Assembly (NCBI GenBank): GCA_015693905.1
Contig: CP065161.1
Span: forward strand, 1,054,001-1,118,000
Direction: 5' to 3'
Length of the DNA: 64,000 nt
Source of the DNA: Rhodobacterales bacterium HKCCA1288
GTDB taxonomy: Bacteria > Pseudomonadota > Alphaproteobacteria > Rhodobacterales > Rhodobacteraceae
The notes beneath the pieces were generated by a model. That model saw nothing but the letters and a program-made list of their open reading frames with translations, searched no databases and had not been told where the DNA came from. The translations under genes were made by a program, and so were the position numbers. The first letter of the stretch is position 1. Each line of letters opens with the position of its first letter. Of the stretch, positions 17,301 through 26,063 are shown piece after piece.

Positions 17301-17815
17301 AACGCTTCATCTCTGCTCAGCCTCCAAGAGTTCGGGGAGGCATGATTGTCGTGCCAAAAGGGCTCTTGCGAGAGCAAATGCCAAACCAGTTCGCTGATGT
17401 TGGCTCCGGTTTCTCCGAGGACCCTGTGGCGCGTCGAGAGATCGAAGTGAAAGCCATAAACGCCGTCATGGCTGCTGAGCGTGAACTGGGGAACGAACCC
17501 AGAAGCGTCGAGAACCAGCGTGGGCTTGGTTACGACATCGAGTCCTATGATCCAGAGACCGGCCACCTGCGGTTCTTGGAAGTCAAAGGCCGCGTCGATG
17601 GCGCCGATACGATCATGATCACGCGCAATGAACTCATGGCCTCTCTGAACAAGGAAGAGCATTTCTTTCTTGTGTTCGTGCCGATCTTGAACGGATACGC
17701 GCAGAAGCCAATCTACAGACCCGGGCGCCTCATGACGCGCGAGCCCGAGTTCGGACAGACAGCCATTCAATTTTCAATAAATAGCCTGCTTGAGTGGGCA
17801 GAAACGCCGACATGA
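14309..17815 (+). CDS. SNF2-type DEAD/DEAH helicase with C-terminal DUF3883
   Basis: A 1168-residue superfamily-2 helicase. Walker A GAGKT centres on K135, the DEAH box is D231-E-A-H234, SAT motif LLMSATPHNG follows, and the C-terminal helicase lobe ends with QRFGRIHRIGQ near residue 595. A long charged region leads to a DUF3883-like domain at about 1070-1130 (NQRGLGYDIES, LRFLEVKGR), related to restriction-type nuclease folds. It is the first gene of a three-gene cluster with a DUF1156 methylase and a DUF499 ATPase. It resembles DrmD-like helicases, but drmA and drmB of DISARM are absent. Confidence 0.88.
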   Translation: MAKLDDIKPGGKASGIVPGAIAEIVSVEWIGDQAINVVYRSANGSVAETTLYRDDEHRLELESAGRKWSFDADGAMLRLVTEANRIKLAHFFDPYLAIHTSLVDPLPHQISAVYGEMLSRQPLRFLLADDPGAGKTIMAGLLIKELIARSDLERCLVIAPGSLVEQWQDELGEKFGLEFDILTRDMIESSRSGNPFNDHNRLIARLDVLARNEEMQEKLQAATEFDLIISDEAHRMSATYFGNEVKRTKRYELGQVLGRCCRHFLLMSATPHNGKEKDFQLFMALLDGDRFEGRFRDGVHVADVEDMMRRLTKEELLRFDGRPLFPERRAYTVKYELSPEEAELYTAVTEYVRNEMNRVQRFADDDGRKKNNVGFALQILQRRLASSPAAIYQSLKRRRERLEDELSAARLAKKGAAPKAPSISDEMLRNLDEYDQEEIDEIEDLISTGATTAETIEQLEIEVETLKGLEGMAVRVLHSGKDTKWQQLDRILDDDLMLDADGHRRKLIIFTEPKDTLEYLRQKVVARLGRPDAVEVIHGGVSREERRKVVERFMQDRDMLVLVANDAAGEGVNLQRGHLMVNYDLPWNPNKIEQRFGRIHRIGQQEVCHLWNLVAKDTREGEVYARLLEKLEAAREALGGRVYDVLGELFEERALKDLLFEAIQYNEDEEVRARIFQTVDGAVDQSHLLHLLQKRQLTSDTMPEARVQELRIEMERAEAQRLQPHHIQSFFVEAFQRLGGQIKRREEGRWEIKHVPLSVRERDRQIGTGAPLQKKYERICFEKDKINQQPVAAFVYPGHPLLDAVISLVREQNEHLMKQGAVLVDDTDEGTDISALFLLEHSVQDGRTTSSGNPNVISQKLQFAAIDKQGQVTNAGIAPHLNLRPATAEEINAVERPLNADWLRSDLEKKVTQFATVELAQGHVAEVRARRVPEIDKVEQEVKARLKKEINYWDARAFELKEEEKAGKKMRLNWQNAQRRAEDLAERLKRRLEVIEQERFISAQPPRVRGGMIVVPKGLLREQMPNQFADVGSGFSEDPVARREIEVKAINAVMAAERELGNEPRSVENQRGLGYDIESYDPETGHLRFLEVKGRVDGADTIMITRNELMASLNKEEHFFLVFVPILNGYAQKPIYRPGRLMTREPEFGQTAIQFSINSLLEWAETPT

Positions 17816-20598
17816 CCCAGACTTATAAGAAGAAACTCATCGAAGTTGCCATCCCGCTGGAAGCCATTAACACGGCGTCCATGAAGGAGAAGACTAACCC
17901 ATTTTTGAAGGGACATCCACGAGCGCTCCATCAGTGGTGGGCAAGGCGACCATTGCCAGCATGCCGCGCCATCTTGTTTGCGCAGCTTGTCGACGATCCG
18001 TCCAACTTCCCTGATGTTTTTCCAACTGAAAGTGAAGTTCTTAGGGAAAGACAGAGGCTATTTACGATAATCGAAGACCTAATCGAATGGAACAACTCTT
18101 CGAATCCATCCGTCCTAAAACGAGCGGCAGATGAGATAGAAAAGTCGACAAACGGGGAATTGCCCACAGTATTAGATCCATTTTCCGGTGGAGGTGCTAT
18201 TCCGTTTGAGGCTCAACGCCTTGGGCTTAAAACGGTCGCTAGCGACCTTAATCCTGTTGCGGCACTAATCTCAAAAGCAATGATTGATTTTCCAGCTCGG
18301 TTCTCTGGAAGGCCACCTGTACATGATGGTGCTCGCGAGAAGCACAGCTACGAGCAATCCGAGGGACTTTCTGAGGATATTAGATACTACGGAAAGGTCC
18401 TGAGGGACTTGGCCGAAGAAAAAATTGGAAAATACTATCCGACTATTTCAATTAAGGGGAGTGGCGAGATGAGGGTGGCAGCGTGGCTTTGGAGCCGCAC
18501 TGTCCCATCGCCCGACCCAGCATTTGGAGGAGCTCACGTTCCTATCGCGGCAACCTTTGTTCTCTCCAAAAAGAAAGGGGCGGAGGCATTCATAGAGCCC
18601 GTGGTGGATAAGTCATCGGGTAAAGTGGATTTTTTGGTGCGCTACTCCGGTGATAAAGACCTCCTTAACACGGCGGCGCAAGGAACCAAGAAAGGAAGGG
18701 GGGCCAACTTTGTCTGCCTACTTTCAAATTCACCCATTACTCCGGACTATGTGAAGAAGTGTGGGCAGCGAGGTGAAATTGGCACTAAACTAATGTGCAT
18801 AGTTGCCGAGGGTGATAGAAAAAGAATATACGCATCACCAACGGTTGAGCACGAGCGCATTGCAACGCACTTGGCGCGCCCCGATATAAATGAAATCACA
18901 CTCCCTCAGCACTCACAGTATATAGGTGTGCTGGGGTATGGCATGAGTACATTCTCTGACCTATTTTCTCCGCGCCAGGCGATGTGCCTTAAAGAACTTA
19001 TAGATTTACTGCCCGAGGTAAGAGACAGAGTCGAGGAAGATATTAATATTTCCAGACAAGGCGCGGGCGAGTCCTTCAGTGATAAAGAAAAGAGAGAATA
19101 TATTCGAGCCATCAACCTTTACTTGGGTTTTGCTATAGATAAGCTTGCAGATTTTATGAATGCGCATTGTGGGTGGAATGCTGCCAATGAAAATATATCA
19201 CATATGTTCGGACGCCACGTCATACCAATGGTTTGGGATTATGTAGAGGGAAATCCATTCGGCGGTATGATTGGAATTGACAGCATCTGCCGAAGCGTTT
19301 CTGGCGGCCTTGCCAATGCTGGGCTGGGCTTGGTTGGAGACGTCCAGCATACTTCCGCTCAGACTGTATCTGTTGAAGAAAAGTGCGTCGTAGTGTCTAC
19401 TGACCCACCGTACTATGATAATATTCCATACGCGGATATTTCTGATTTTTTTTATGGCCTGCTTAGAAAATCGCAAAAATTTGCATTTCCAGAGATCATC
19501 TCGACACTTAGTGCACCCAAATCTGAAGAGCTTGTAGCTGATAGAGTAAGATATGGAGGACCAGAGGCGGCAGAGTCGTTTTTCTTGGACGGCATGACCC
19601 AAGCCATGGTGAACTTACAGAGACAAGCGTCAGATGATTTCCCAATCACAATTTATTATGCATTTAAGCAGAACGAGATTGAGACAGAAGGCGTGGCTTC
19701 AACTGGCTGGGCTACTTTCCTTCAGGCAGTCTTCGATGCGGATTTATCAGTTGTTGGGACGTGGCCAATCCGCACCGAAAACTCAGTGCGCCGTCGCGCG
19801 TCTAAGAGTAACGCATTGGCAAATTCCGTTGTCTTGGTCTGTCGAAGAAAAGTCCTATCCGCAGACAAGATCACCCGCGCCGAGTTTATCCGCGCCCTGA
19901 AACGTGAACTCCCCCCGGCCATCGCCGAGCTTCAGGCTGCCAACGTCTCCCCGGCCGACATGCCGCAATCGGCCATCGGCCCCGGCATGGGTGTCTTCTC
20001 GCGCTACAAGGCGGTGCTCGAGGCTGACGACAACCCGATGACGGTCAAGACTGCGCTGCAGCTGATCAATGCCGAGCTCGACGAGTTCCTGAACGACCTG
20101 CATGGCGAGTTCGACGCCGACACCCGCTTTGCCGCGACCTGGTTCGAGCAGCACGGTAACGACAAGGGCGACTATGGTTCTGCAGACAACCTAGCGCGCG
20201 CGCGTGGGATATCGGTGGAAAGCGTGAAACATGCCGGGATCGTAGAGAGCTCTGCAGGCAAAGTCCGCATCTTAAAGCGCTCTGAACTAGACGCCGATTG
20301 GGACCCGCTTGAAGATGATCATCTCACGATCTGGGAATGCTGCCAGCACCTGATCCGCGTTCTTGAAAACGATGGTGAGTATGCGGCAGCTGTACTTGTC
20401 AAGAAGATCGGCAGTGACAAGGCTGAAACGGTCAAGGATCTCGCCTACTATCTCTACGAGGTTTGCTCGACCAAGCGTCAGGACGCAAAGGAGGCGACGG
20501 CCTACAACGGGCTGATCGCCGTGTGGACCGAACTGACACGGCAGGCCGCTACCATCCAAATTGAAGACCAGTATCGCCAGTCGGCGATGGACATTTGA
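17812..20598 (+). CDS. DUF1156 DNA adenine methylase, composition mosaic
   Basis: A 928-residue protein. The N-terminus has the DUF1156 signature (NTASMKEKTN, then ALHQWWARRPLPACRAIL). The SAM-binding motif LDPFSGGGA starts at D122, and the catalytic DPPY sits at residues 531-534, typical of N6-adenine or N4-cytosine methylases. ATG 17812 overlaps the helicase stop (ATGA). From roughly 18000 to 19850 the DNA is visibly AT-rich with rare codons such as ATA and AGA, whereas the parts on both sides match the GC-richer neighbours. This suggests exchange of the central segment, possibly changing target specificity. It probably marks host DNA for the defence cluster. Confidence 0.87.
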   Translation: MTQTYKKKLIEVAIPLEAINTASMKEKTNPFLKGHPRALHQWWARRPLPACRAILFAQLVDDPSNFPDVFPTESEVLRERQRLFTIIEDLIEWNNSSNPSVLKRAADEIEKSTNGELPTVLDPFSGGGAIPFEAQRLGLKTVASDLNPVAALISKAMIDFPARFSGRPPVHDGAREKHSYEQSEGLSEDIRYYGKVLRDLAEEKIGKYYPTISIKGSGEMRVAAWLWSRTVPSPDPAFGGAHVPIAATFVLSKKKGAEAFIEPVVDKSSGKVDFLVRYSGDKDLLNTAAQGTKKGRGANFVCLLSNSPITPDYVKKCGQRGEIGTKLMCIVAEGDRKRIYASPTVEHERIATHLARPDINEITLPQHSQYIGVLGYGMSTFSDLFSPRQAMCLKELIDLLPEVRDRVEEDINISRQGAGESFSDKEKREYIRAINLYLGFAIDKLADFMNAHCGWNAANENISHMFGRHVIPMVWDYVEGNPFGGMIGIDSICRSVSGGLANAGLGLVGDVQHTSAQTVSVEEKCVVVSTDPPYYDNIPYADISDFFYGLLRKSQKFAFPEIISTLSAPKSEELVADRVRYGGPEAAESFFLDGMTQAMVNLQRQASDDFPITIYYAFKQNEIETEGVASTGWATFLQAVFDADLSVVGTWPIRTENSVRRRASKSNALANSVVLVCRRKVLSADKITRAEFIRALKRELPPAIAELQAANVSPADMPQSAIGPGMGVFSRYKAVLEADDNPMTVKTALQLINAELDEFLNDLHGEFDADTRFAATWFEQHGNDKGDYGSADNLARARGISVESVKHAGIVESSAGKVRILKRSELDADWDPLEDDHLTIWECCQHLIRVLENDGEYAAAVLVKKIGSDKAETVKDLAYYLYEVCSTKRQDAKEATAYNGLIAVWTELTRQAATIQIEDQYRQSAMDI

Positions 20599-20610
20599 GG
20601 CTTATTTTCC

Positions 20611-23600
20611 ATGGCAAAGAGTACGCGCCAATACGTTTTTGAAGGTATGGAGCACATGCAGAAGGGCCTGCAGCCCTTCGTTATGCAGAGGCTTGAGGCC
20701 GGGCTGGGCAAAGGCTGGCCGCAAGAAGTAATTTCACAGTTTCCTCATTGGAGGCCCGAAAGCAACGGTAAATTCACCCTCGATACACAGAAGCTTCTGC
20801 AGATCATGGAGCGGCTCTGGAACGATGCTTTCCGCGACGTACTCGAACGCACCCATCGATCCATTGTAAACGAGCTGGTCGATGTCAGGAACAAACTCGC
20901 CCACGATGGCAAGTTCACCTACGACGATGCGGAACGTGCTCTGGACTCCATGCGGCGACTGCTTGAGGCCGTCAGTGCCGGAGAGAGCGCAGAAGAAATT
21001 AGCAAGATGCGCGAGTCGATCTTGCGCACAAAGTTCACAGAGCTTGCCCGGAACGAAGAACGCCGGAAAACAGCGGCAACAACCATTTCCACGGAGACTG
21101 TGTCGGGTCTGCTGCCGTGGCGTGACGTGGTCGAGCCACATCAGGACGTCGCGACTGGCGAGTTCCAGCAGGCCGAGTTCGCTGCCGACCTTGCAAAGGT
21201 TCACAATGGCAGCGCGCCGCCTGAGTATCGCGACCCACGTGAGTTCTTCAGCCGAACCTACCTCACCGACGGTTTGAGCCGCTTGCTTGAAGGCGCAGCC
21301 AAGCGCCTGTCGGGCAAAAGCGGTGATCCAGTTGTCGAACTGCAAACCAACTTCGGTGGCGGTAAGACGCACTCGATGCTAGCGCTCTACCACATGGTTG
21401 GAGAAACGCCCGTCGCGGACCTGCCGGGTCTCGATCAGCTTCTTTCCGATCATGGCCTAAGCGTGCCGAACAAGATCAACAGAGCCGTGCTTGTTGGTAC
21501 GTCCACTGGCCCATCTGATGTTGCCCAGCGCGAGAAGGAATACGGGCGCCCGATCAACACCACCTGGGGCGAGCTTGCGTTCCAGCTCGGTGGTGAAGAC
21601 GCGTTCCAAATGATTGCTGACCACGACCAAAAAGGCATCGCGCCTGGGTCGAACCTGCTTGAAGCGATTTTCAAGAAATGTTCGCCGTGCTTGATCCTGA
21701 TCGATGAATGGGTCGCCTACCTCCGCCAAATCTACAAAATTGAAGGACTTCCTTCCGGATCATTCGATGCAAACCTTTCGTTTGTTCAGTCACTTACAGA
21801 GGCGGTGAAGGCATCACCTCAGACCCTATTGGTCGCATCGCTGCCCGCTTCCCAAATTGAGGTCGGTGGTGAAGGTGGACAGGAAGCCCTTGCACGGCTC
21901 AAGCAGACGTTCAGCCGTGTAGAGAGCTCTTGGCGGCCTGCGTCTCAAGAAGAGAGCTACGAGATCGTTCGTCGTCGTCTCTTTAAGGAAATCCCCGGTG
22001 ACAAATACATGCATCGGGACAACACGCTTAAGCAGTTTGCCAAGCTCTACCGAGAGAACCCCAGTGACTTCCCACAAGGGTGTGCGGATGAAGACTATCG
22101 GCGGAAGCTTGAGAAAGCCTACCCAATACATCCTGATTTGTTTGATCACCTCTACACAGCTTGGGGCTCGCTGGAGAAGTTCCAACGGACACGTGGTGTA
22201 CTACGTTTGATGGCACAGGTCATCCATGAGCTGTGGATGTCAGGTGATCCGTCGGTCATGATTATGCCCGGTAGCGTTGCGATCAGTTCTCCGCGCGTTG
22301 AGCCCGAGCTGCTCCACTACCTTGATGTGTCGTGGCAGTCGATCATTGCAGGTGACATTGATGGCGTGAACGCTACGCCCTATAAGATCGATCAGTCCGC
22401 GCCTAATCTTAACCGTTACTCCGCAACACGCCGCATCGCGCGCACAGTGTTCATGGGCACAGCGCCTTTACATACCCAAGAGAACAAAGGCCTCGATGAC
22501 AAGCAGATCAACCTTGGCGTAGTACAGCCCGGGGAGAAGATCGCAATCTTCGGAGATGCGCTTCGCCGTCTAAGAGATCAGGCCAAGTTCATGCATGGTG
22601 ATCTCGGGCGCTATTGGTACTCGATGTCGGCAAGCTTGAACCGAGTTGCTGCAGATCGCGCGGCTCAGCTGGAAGAAGCGCTTGTTCTCGTCGAAATCGA
22701 CAAGACGGTGTCAAACTACATCAACAGCATTGGAGATCGCTGCCATTTTGATGCAGTGCAAGTCGCACCGGACAGCTCCAGTGAAGTGCCAGATGAAGCT
22801 GGAGGCATCAGGGCTGTTGTCCTCGGCGTCAACCATCCACACACGGGCCGAGACGGTTCGGACGCGATGGTCGAGGTCAAGGATATTCTGCTCCAACGCG
22901 GGAACACCCCTCGTGTTTATCGCAATACTCTTGTGTTCCTTGCCCCGGACAATCGTCAGCTCGACAACCTCAAGGATGCAATGCGTGCCTCTCTCGCTTG
23001 GGATGGGATCGTGCGTGATGCGGACACAGGAAGGCTGGACCTGAAAACGAGTGATATCGCCTTAGCTAAGGAAAAGGCACGCGAGGCCAGAGAGACAGTC
23101 CAGACCCGTCTCAAGGAGACATGGTCCTACTTGATCTATCCGTACCAAGACACTGCGCAATCTGATGTCGAGTTCGCATCTGCCCGCATTCCTGCTCAGG
23201 ATGGTGTTCTTGCCCGTGCGAGCAAGAAGCTTGTAAGCGATGAAGCGCTACTGCCCGAAATCGGACCTGAGCGGCTCAATCGCGAACTTGAGAAATACAT
23301 CTGGCAGGACAAGCCGCATTTGAGCTTAAAAGACCTTTGGGAGTATCTCAACCGATACACCTATCTGCCTCGGCTCAAGAACAGAGAGACCCTCATTAAG
23401 GCCGTGCAGGCCGCTATCAGTGGAATGCTGCCGGGTCCATTTGCCTATGCTGAGCGGTTCGATACCTCGAGCAGTGCCTACGCAGGACTATCGATTGAAA
23501 GGTCTTCGAACCCACTTGTGATAATCGACAGCGAGTCGATCATCATCAGGCCTGATGTTGCGGAAGCAAACCGACCAGCACCCAATGCTGAACCAGAGCC

Positions 23601-23946
23601 AACCGAAACTGGCTGCGGAACAACAGGCACTGCCGGCGGAGGACATGAGACCGGTATGCAGCCGGGAGTTGGTAGTGCAGAAGAAACCGGAGGCGTTGAT
23701 CCGACACCAGAGCCTCTTCCGAAGCGCTTCCAAGGCACTGTGATGCTGTCAGCAGACCGGCCAGCGCGCGACATGCATCAGATCGTCGAAGCCATTGTAG
23801 AACAGCTAACCACGCTGCAAGGCGCAGAGGTAACTCTAAAACTGGAGATTGATGCGGAGGTGGCAAGTGGTCTCGACCGGTCAAAAGTCCGAACATTAAT
23901 GGAGAATGCAATGACGCTTAACTTTATAGATAAATCAGTCAAATAA
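20611..23946 (+). CDS. DUF499 ATPase with N-terminal Swt1-type HEPN domain
   Basis: An 1111-residue protein. Residues 1-125 look like a Swt1-type HEPN domain with the ribonuclease-type motif R93-N-K-L-A-H98 (Rx4H). The DUF499 ATPase region follows: Walker A FGGGKTHS with K252 and Walker B LILIDEWVAYL near residue 365. A disordered Pro/Gly/Glu-rich segment lies at about 985-1045, before a C-terminal domain. DUF499 proteins resemble the large ATPases PglY/BrxC of BREX. It starts 13 bases after the methylase, with the same strand and composition as the helicase. I infer it is the NTP-driven core of the defence system, with the HEPN part a possible RNase effector. Confidence 0.85.
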   Translation: MAKSTRQYVFEGMEHMQKGLQPFVMQRLEAGLGKGWPQEVISQFPHWRPESNGKFTLDTQKLLQIMERLWNDAFRDVLERTHRSIVNELVDVRNKLAHDGKFTYDDAERALDSMRRLLEAVSAGESAEEISKMRESILRTKFTELARNEERRKTAATTISTETVSGLLPWRDVVEPHQDVATGEFQQAEFAADLAKVHNGSAPPEYRDPREFFSRTYLTDGLSRLLEGAAKRLSGKSGDPVVELQTNFGGGKTHSMLALYHMVGETPVADLPGLDQLLSDHGLSVPNKINRAVLVGTSTGPSDVAQREKEYGRPINTTWGELAFQLGGEDAFQMIADHDQKGIAPGSNLLEAIFKKCSPCLILIDEWVAYLRQIYKIEGLPSGSFDANLSFVQSLTEAVKASPQTLLVASLPASQIEVGGEGGQEALARLKQTFSRVESSWRPASQEESYEIVRRRLFKEIPGDKYMHRDNTLKQFAKLYRENPSDFPQGCADEDYRRKLEKAYPIHPDLFDHLYTAWGSLEKFQRTRGVLRLMAQVIHELWMSGDPSVMIMPGSVAISSPRVEPELLHYLDVSWQSIIAGDIDGVNATPYKIDQSAPNLNRYSATRRIARTVFMGTAPLHTQENKGLDDKQINLGVVQPGEKIAIFGDALRRLRDQAKFMHGDLGRYWYSMSASLNRVAADRAAQLEEALVLVEIDKTVSNYINSIGDRCHFDAVQVAPDSSSEVPDEAGGIRAVVLGVNHPHTGRDGSDAMVEVKDILLQRGNTPRVYRNTLVFLAPDNRQLDNLKDAMRASLAWDGIVRDADTGRLDLKTSDIALAKEKAREARETVQTRLKETWSYLIYPYQDTAQSDVEFASARIPAQDGVLARASKKLVSDEALLPEIGPERLNRELEKYIWQDKPHLSLKDLWEYLNRYTYLPRLKNRETLIKAVQAAISGMLPGPFAYAERFDTSSSAYAGLSIERSSNPLVIIDSESIIIRPDVAEANRPAPNAEPEPTETGCGTTGTAGGGHETGMQPGVGSAEETGGVDPTPEPLPKRFQGTVMLSADRPARDMHQIVEAIVEQLTTLQGAEVTLKLEIDAEVASGLDRSKVRTLMENAMTLNFIDKSVK

Positions 23947-24098
23947 CGACAAAAATTTCCGGTTTTCCTAATTGATATAGGTTCTTTACAGGTTGGTCTT
24001 ATAATCTTGACTTACATGGTTGGGCACTTTTTGCGAGTTACATGAACGATCTCGCAAACCACCAATTTCGAATTGATAATTACTGTAGCGTAGTACAC

Positions 24099-24401
24099 TC
24101 AATCCGCGTTCGAATACCTGGCTGGACTATAATTCCGCGCTGAAGTCTGCGGACTTAGCTGTTCTATCCAATTTTGCCAACCTAGCACTATACTCAATCC
24201 CACCTTTGAGCGATGTTCGCCTTGCTGAACGAGTACGTCCGCCATCTCAGCTAGATCGTCATCTGAACACGAGTTTACGTTTGCGCAAATACTATACTCC
24301 TCCGCAATGCTAGCGAGAAGTATAGTGCCATCGTCATGCAGATTTTTGACTATCACGACGATGACACCAATCGTTACGATAGCCGCAATAAGTCGCTTCA
24401 T
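24099..24401 (-). CDS. Small membrane-anchored hypothetical protein
   Basis: A 100-residue protein with one N-terminal membrane segment (MKRLIAAIVTIGVIVVIVKN) and a polar remainder with two Cys in the SICANVNSCSDDD segment, so it could be exported and disulfide-bonded. I recognise no family. No clear ribosome site is seen. It lies between the defence cluster (150 bases of unassigned DNA on that side) and the IS element, in AT-rich sequence. Confidence 0.45.
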   Translation of the reverse strand: MKRLIAAIVTIGVIVVIVKNLHDDGTILLASIAEEYSICANVNSCSDDDLAEMADVLVQQGEHRSKVGLSIVLGWQNWIEQLSPQTSARNYSPARYSNAD

Positions 24402-24522
24402 AGTATGCTATGCTCGTTTGTAGCCGACAGAAAGATTATGATCAGTGTGACACGTATCACCTGAGCAACACTCAAAGATATTAGGTAATCTCCCCATTTT
24501 TAACGGGGTGCATCCGTAGAAC

Positions 24523-25323
24523 TTACGCGGCCATTTTCAGTTTCATAGCGGGTGTGATGCCGCCGATGCCCATGTTCGGGCGGTCGTTGTTATAAGTCCA
24601 GAGCCATTGTGTGGCCTGATCCTGTGCCTCCTCGATGCTTTCGATGATGTATTGATCCAACCACTCATGCCGGACTGTCCGGTTGTAGCGTTCGACATAA
24701 GCGTTTTGCTGCGGCTGTCCGGGTTGGATGTGCTGGATAGTGATACCCTGCTTCTCGGCCCATATTCTGAGCTTCTCGCTGATGTATTCCGGGCCGTTGT
24801 CGACCCTGATCGTGCCAGGTTTTCCGCGCCATTCGATGATGCGGTCCAAGCTGCGGATGACCCGTTCGGCGGGCAACGAGAAGTCAACCTCGATCCCCAG
24901 CCCTTCTCGGTTGAAGTCGTCCAGCACATTCAGCAGCCGAAAAGCACGGCCGTCGCCAAGACGATCTGCCATGAAGTCCATCGACCAGGTCACATTGGGC
25001 GCGTCTGGCACCGCCAGAACATCAGGCTTCTCCCGTTTCAGCCGCTTTCGGGGCTTGATCCGCAGGTTCAGTTCCAGCTCGCAGTAGATCCGATAGACGC
25101 GTTTGTGGTTCCAGGGATGCCCCTTCACGTTGCGTAGATGCAGGAAACACAGGCCAAATCCCCATGTCTTGCGCGCATCCGTCAGCCCCGTCAGCAGATC
25201 GGCGATCACCTCGTTCTCGGCCTTCAGCTTTGGGCTGTACCGATAACAGGTCTCGCTGACCCCGAAGGCCCGGCACGCCAGCGCAATGCTGACACCCCGT
25301 CGTTCCACCGCCGTTTCGGCCAT
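24523..25323 (-). CDS. IS3-family transposase OrfB, DDE integrase domain
   Basis: A 266-residue rve-type integrase domain. The DDE residues lie in [20 protein letters not shown] and [10 protein letters not shown], and the protein ends with the usual [12 protein letters not shown] motif. The upstream HTH_21-like part ([12 protein letters not shown]) is present, so nothing seems missing. It is expressed as an OrfAB fusion by frameshifting from orfA; the annotated ATG is probably not the main start. Confidence 0.9.
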   Translation of the reverse strand: MAETAVERRGVSIALACRAFGVSETCYRYSPKLKAENEVIADLLTGLTDARKTWGFGLCFLHLRNVKGHPWNHKRVYRIYCELELNLRIKPRKRLKREKPDVLAVPDAPNVTWSMDFMADRLGDGRAFRLLNVLDDFNREGLGIEVDFSLPAERVIRSLDRIIEWRGKPGTIRVDNGPEYISEKLRIWAEKQGITIQHIQPGQPQQNAYVERYNRTVRHEWLDQYIIESIEEAQDQATQWLWTYNNDRPNMGIGGITPAMKLKMAA

Positions 25324-25346
25324 CTCTCGCCTCTGAGATGGCCCAC

Positions 25347-25610
25347 CTACTTTTTTCCGAGGGCTTCCTTCAACAGATCGTTTTGCATGCTCAGGTCCGC
25401 ATACATCCGCTTAAGCCGACGGTTCTCTTCTTCCATCGCCTTCATCTGGCTGACCATCGACGCATCCATGCCGCCATACTTGGCCCGCCATTTGTAAAAT
25501 GACGCGTCGCTCATCCTATGCTCGCGGCACAGCTCGGAAACCGGCACTCCGCCTTCGGCCTGACGCAGGATCGCGATGATCTGCGCCTCAGTGTATCTGC
25601 TTGTCTTCAT
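25347..25610 (-). CDS. IS3-family transposase OrfA (HTH)
   Basis: An 87-residue HTH_Tnp_1 protein: [20 protein letters not shown] followed by [20 protein letters not shown] and a leucine-zipper-like C-terminus. It ends in KK-stop inside the slippery A-AAA-AAG (complement of 25350-25356). A -1 slip there reads on without a stop into OrfB, which fits known IS3-family control of transposase synthesis. Confidence 0.9.
   Translation of the reverse strand: MKTSRYTEAQIIAILRQAEGGVPVSELCREHRMSDASFYKWRAKYGGMDASMVSQMKAMEEENRRLKRMYADLSMQNDLLKEALGKK
25350..25356 (-). promoter_or_regulatory. Programmed -1 frameshift site A-AAA-AAG
   Basis: On the minus strand the orfA codons GGA AAA AAG TAG contain six A followed by G. 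Slipping back one base gives a continuous reading GTA GGT GGG CCA into OrfB with no stop, ending in the frame of ATGGCCGAA. Sequence and position match known IS3-family frameshift windows. Confidence 0.75.
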
Positions 25611-25696
25611 TCGAATTCTCCTCGTTCATCTTGCCGAGAAAATTCTACTTTTGCAGCCCCTTAATTTCGGGGGGGATTACCTACCTATCTGTCTCA

Positions 25697-25882
25697 ATGG
25701 ACTGGAAAACCTTGATCCTCGCCGGCGCTTTTGGCGCACTAATCAACGCTATCCTTCACTACACCTTAGATGTCACAGATATGCGTGCCTCTGGTGCTAT
25801 CTTTATCGGGGATGTACTCGGGTTTTTAGCAGTTCTGATCATTGCGATGCTGAGTTTCAGACTGTTGAGAAACTTATCTTGA
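25697..25882 (+). CDS. Small two-helix membrane protein beside the IS
   Basis: A 61-residue frame encoding two membrane segments (TLILAGAFGALINAIL and FIGDVLGFLAVLIIAML). The ATG at 25697 lies just 15 bases outside the right IS end and has no ribosome site, so the IS may have cut off its promoter or a longer N-terminus. It resembles small membrane proteins of islands, with no known function. Confidence 0.35.
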   Translation: MDWKTLILAGAFGALINAILHYTLDVTDMRASGAIFIGDVLGFLAVLIIAMLSFRLLRNLS

Positions 25883-26038
25883 GATTTACGAAAAGCTCAT
25901 GCGTCTATATAGATAATGAAGGTATTAGGCTCTCTAGAAACGTTGTGTTCAACAACACAAACAGATGGAAAATAAAGTCACGGATTAACGCATTTTGATA
26001 CACACCTAGATATTTTCTAAATTTTATTATTGCAAATC

Positions 26039-26060
26039 AATTACTTAGTTTTGAGTAATT
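26039..26060. repeat. AATTACT/AGTAATT inverted repeat beside the att remnant
   Basis: A 7-base stem (26039-26045 and 26054-26060) with an 8-base loop lies 4 bases before the tRNA-Cys fragment. The decamer ATTGCAAATC also occurs twice, at about 26029 and 26063, 34 bases apart. These could be arm-type recombinase sites or a weak terminator. Confidence 0.35.
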
Positions 26061-26063
26061 TAA

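Larger units (their letters stand above)
24484..25681 (-). mobile_element. IS3-family insertion sequence, apparently complete
   Basis: About 1198 bases bounded by imperfect inverted repeats of about 40 bases. The left end begins GGTAATCTCCCC and the right end, read inward, GGTAATCCCCCC; both continue with an AA-GGGG block and GTAGAA. Inside are overlapping orfA and orfB joined by a slippery sequence. No convincing 3-5 base target duplication flanks the ends (at most TA), so the element may have rearranged after insertion or the exact tips are misplaced by a few bases. Confidence 0.85.

Noticed and set aside
14309-23946. Calling the three-gene cluster DISARM or BREX
   Set aside because: drmA/drmB and pglZ/brxL hallmarks are absent, so only a general defence assignment is supported.
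24484-25681. Target-site duplication of the IS
   Set aside because: Flanking bases do not show a matching 3-5 base direct repeat at any plausible tip position.
25601-25696. N-terminal extension of the small membrane ORF back into the IS
   Set aside because: These codons are IS end sequence, so the extension is an artefact of the insertion.
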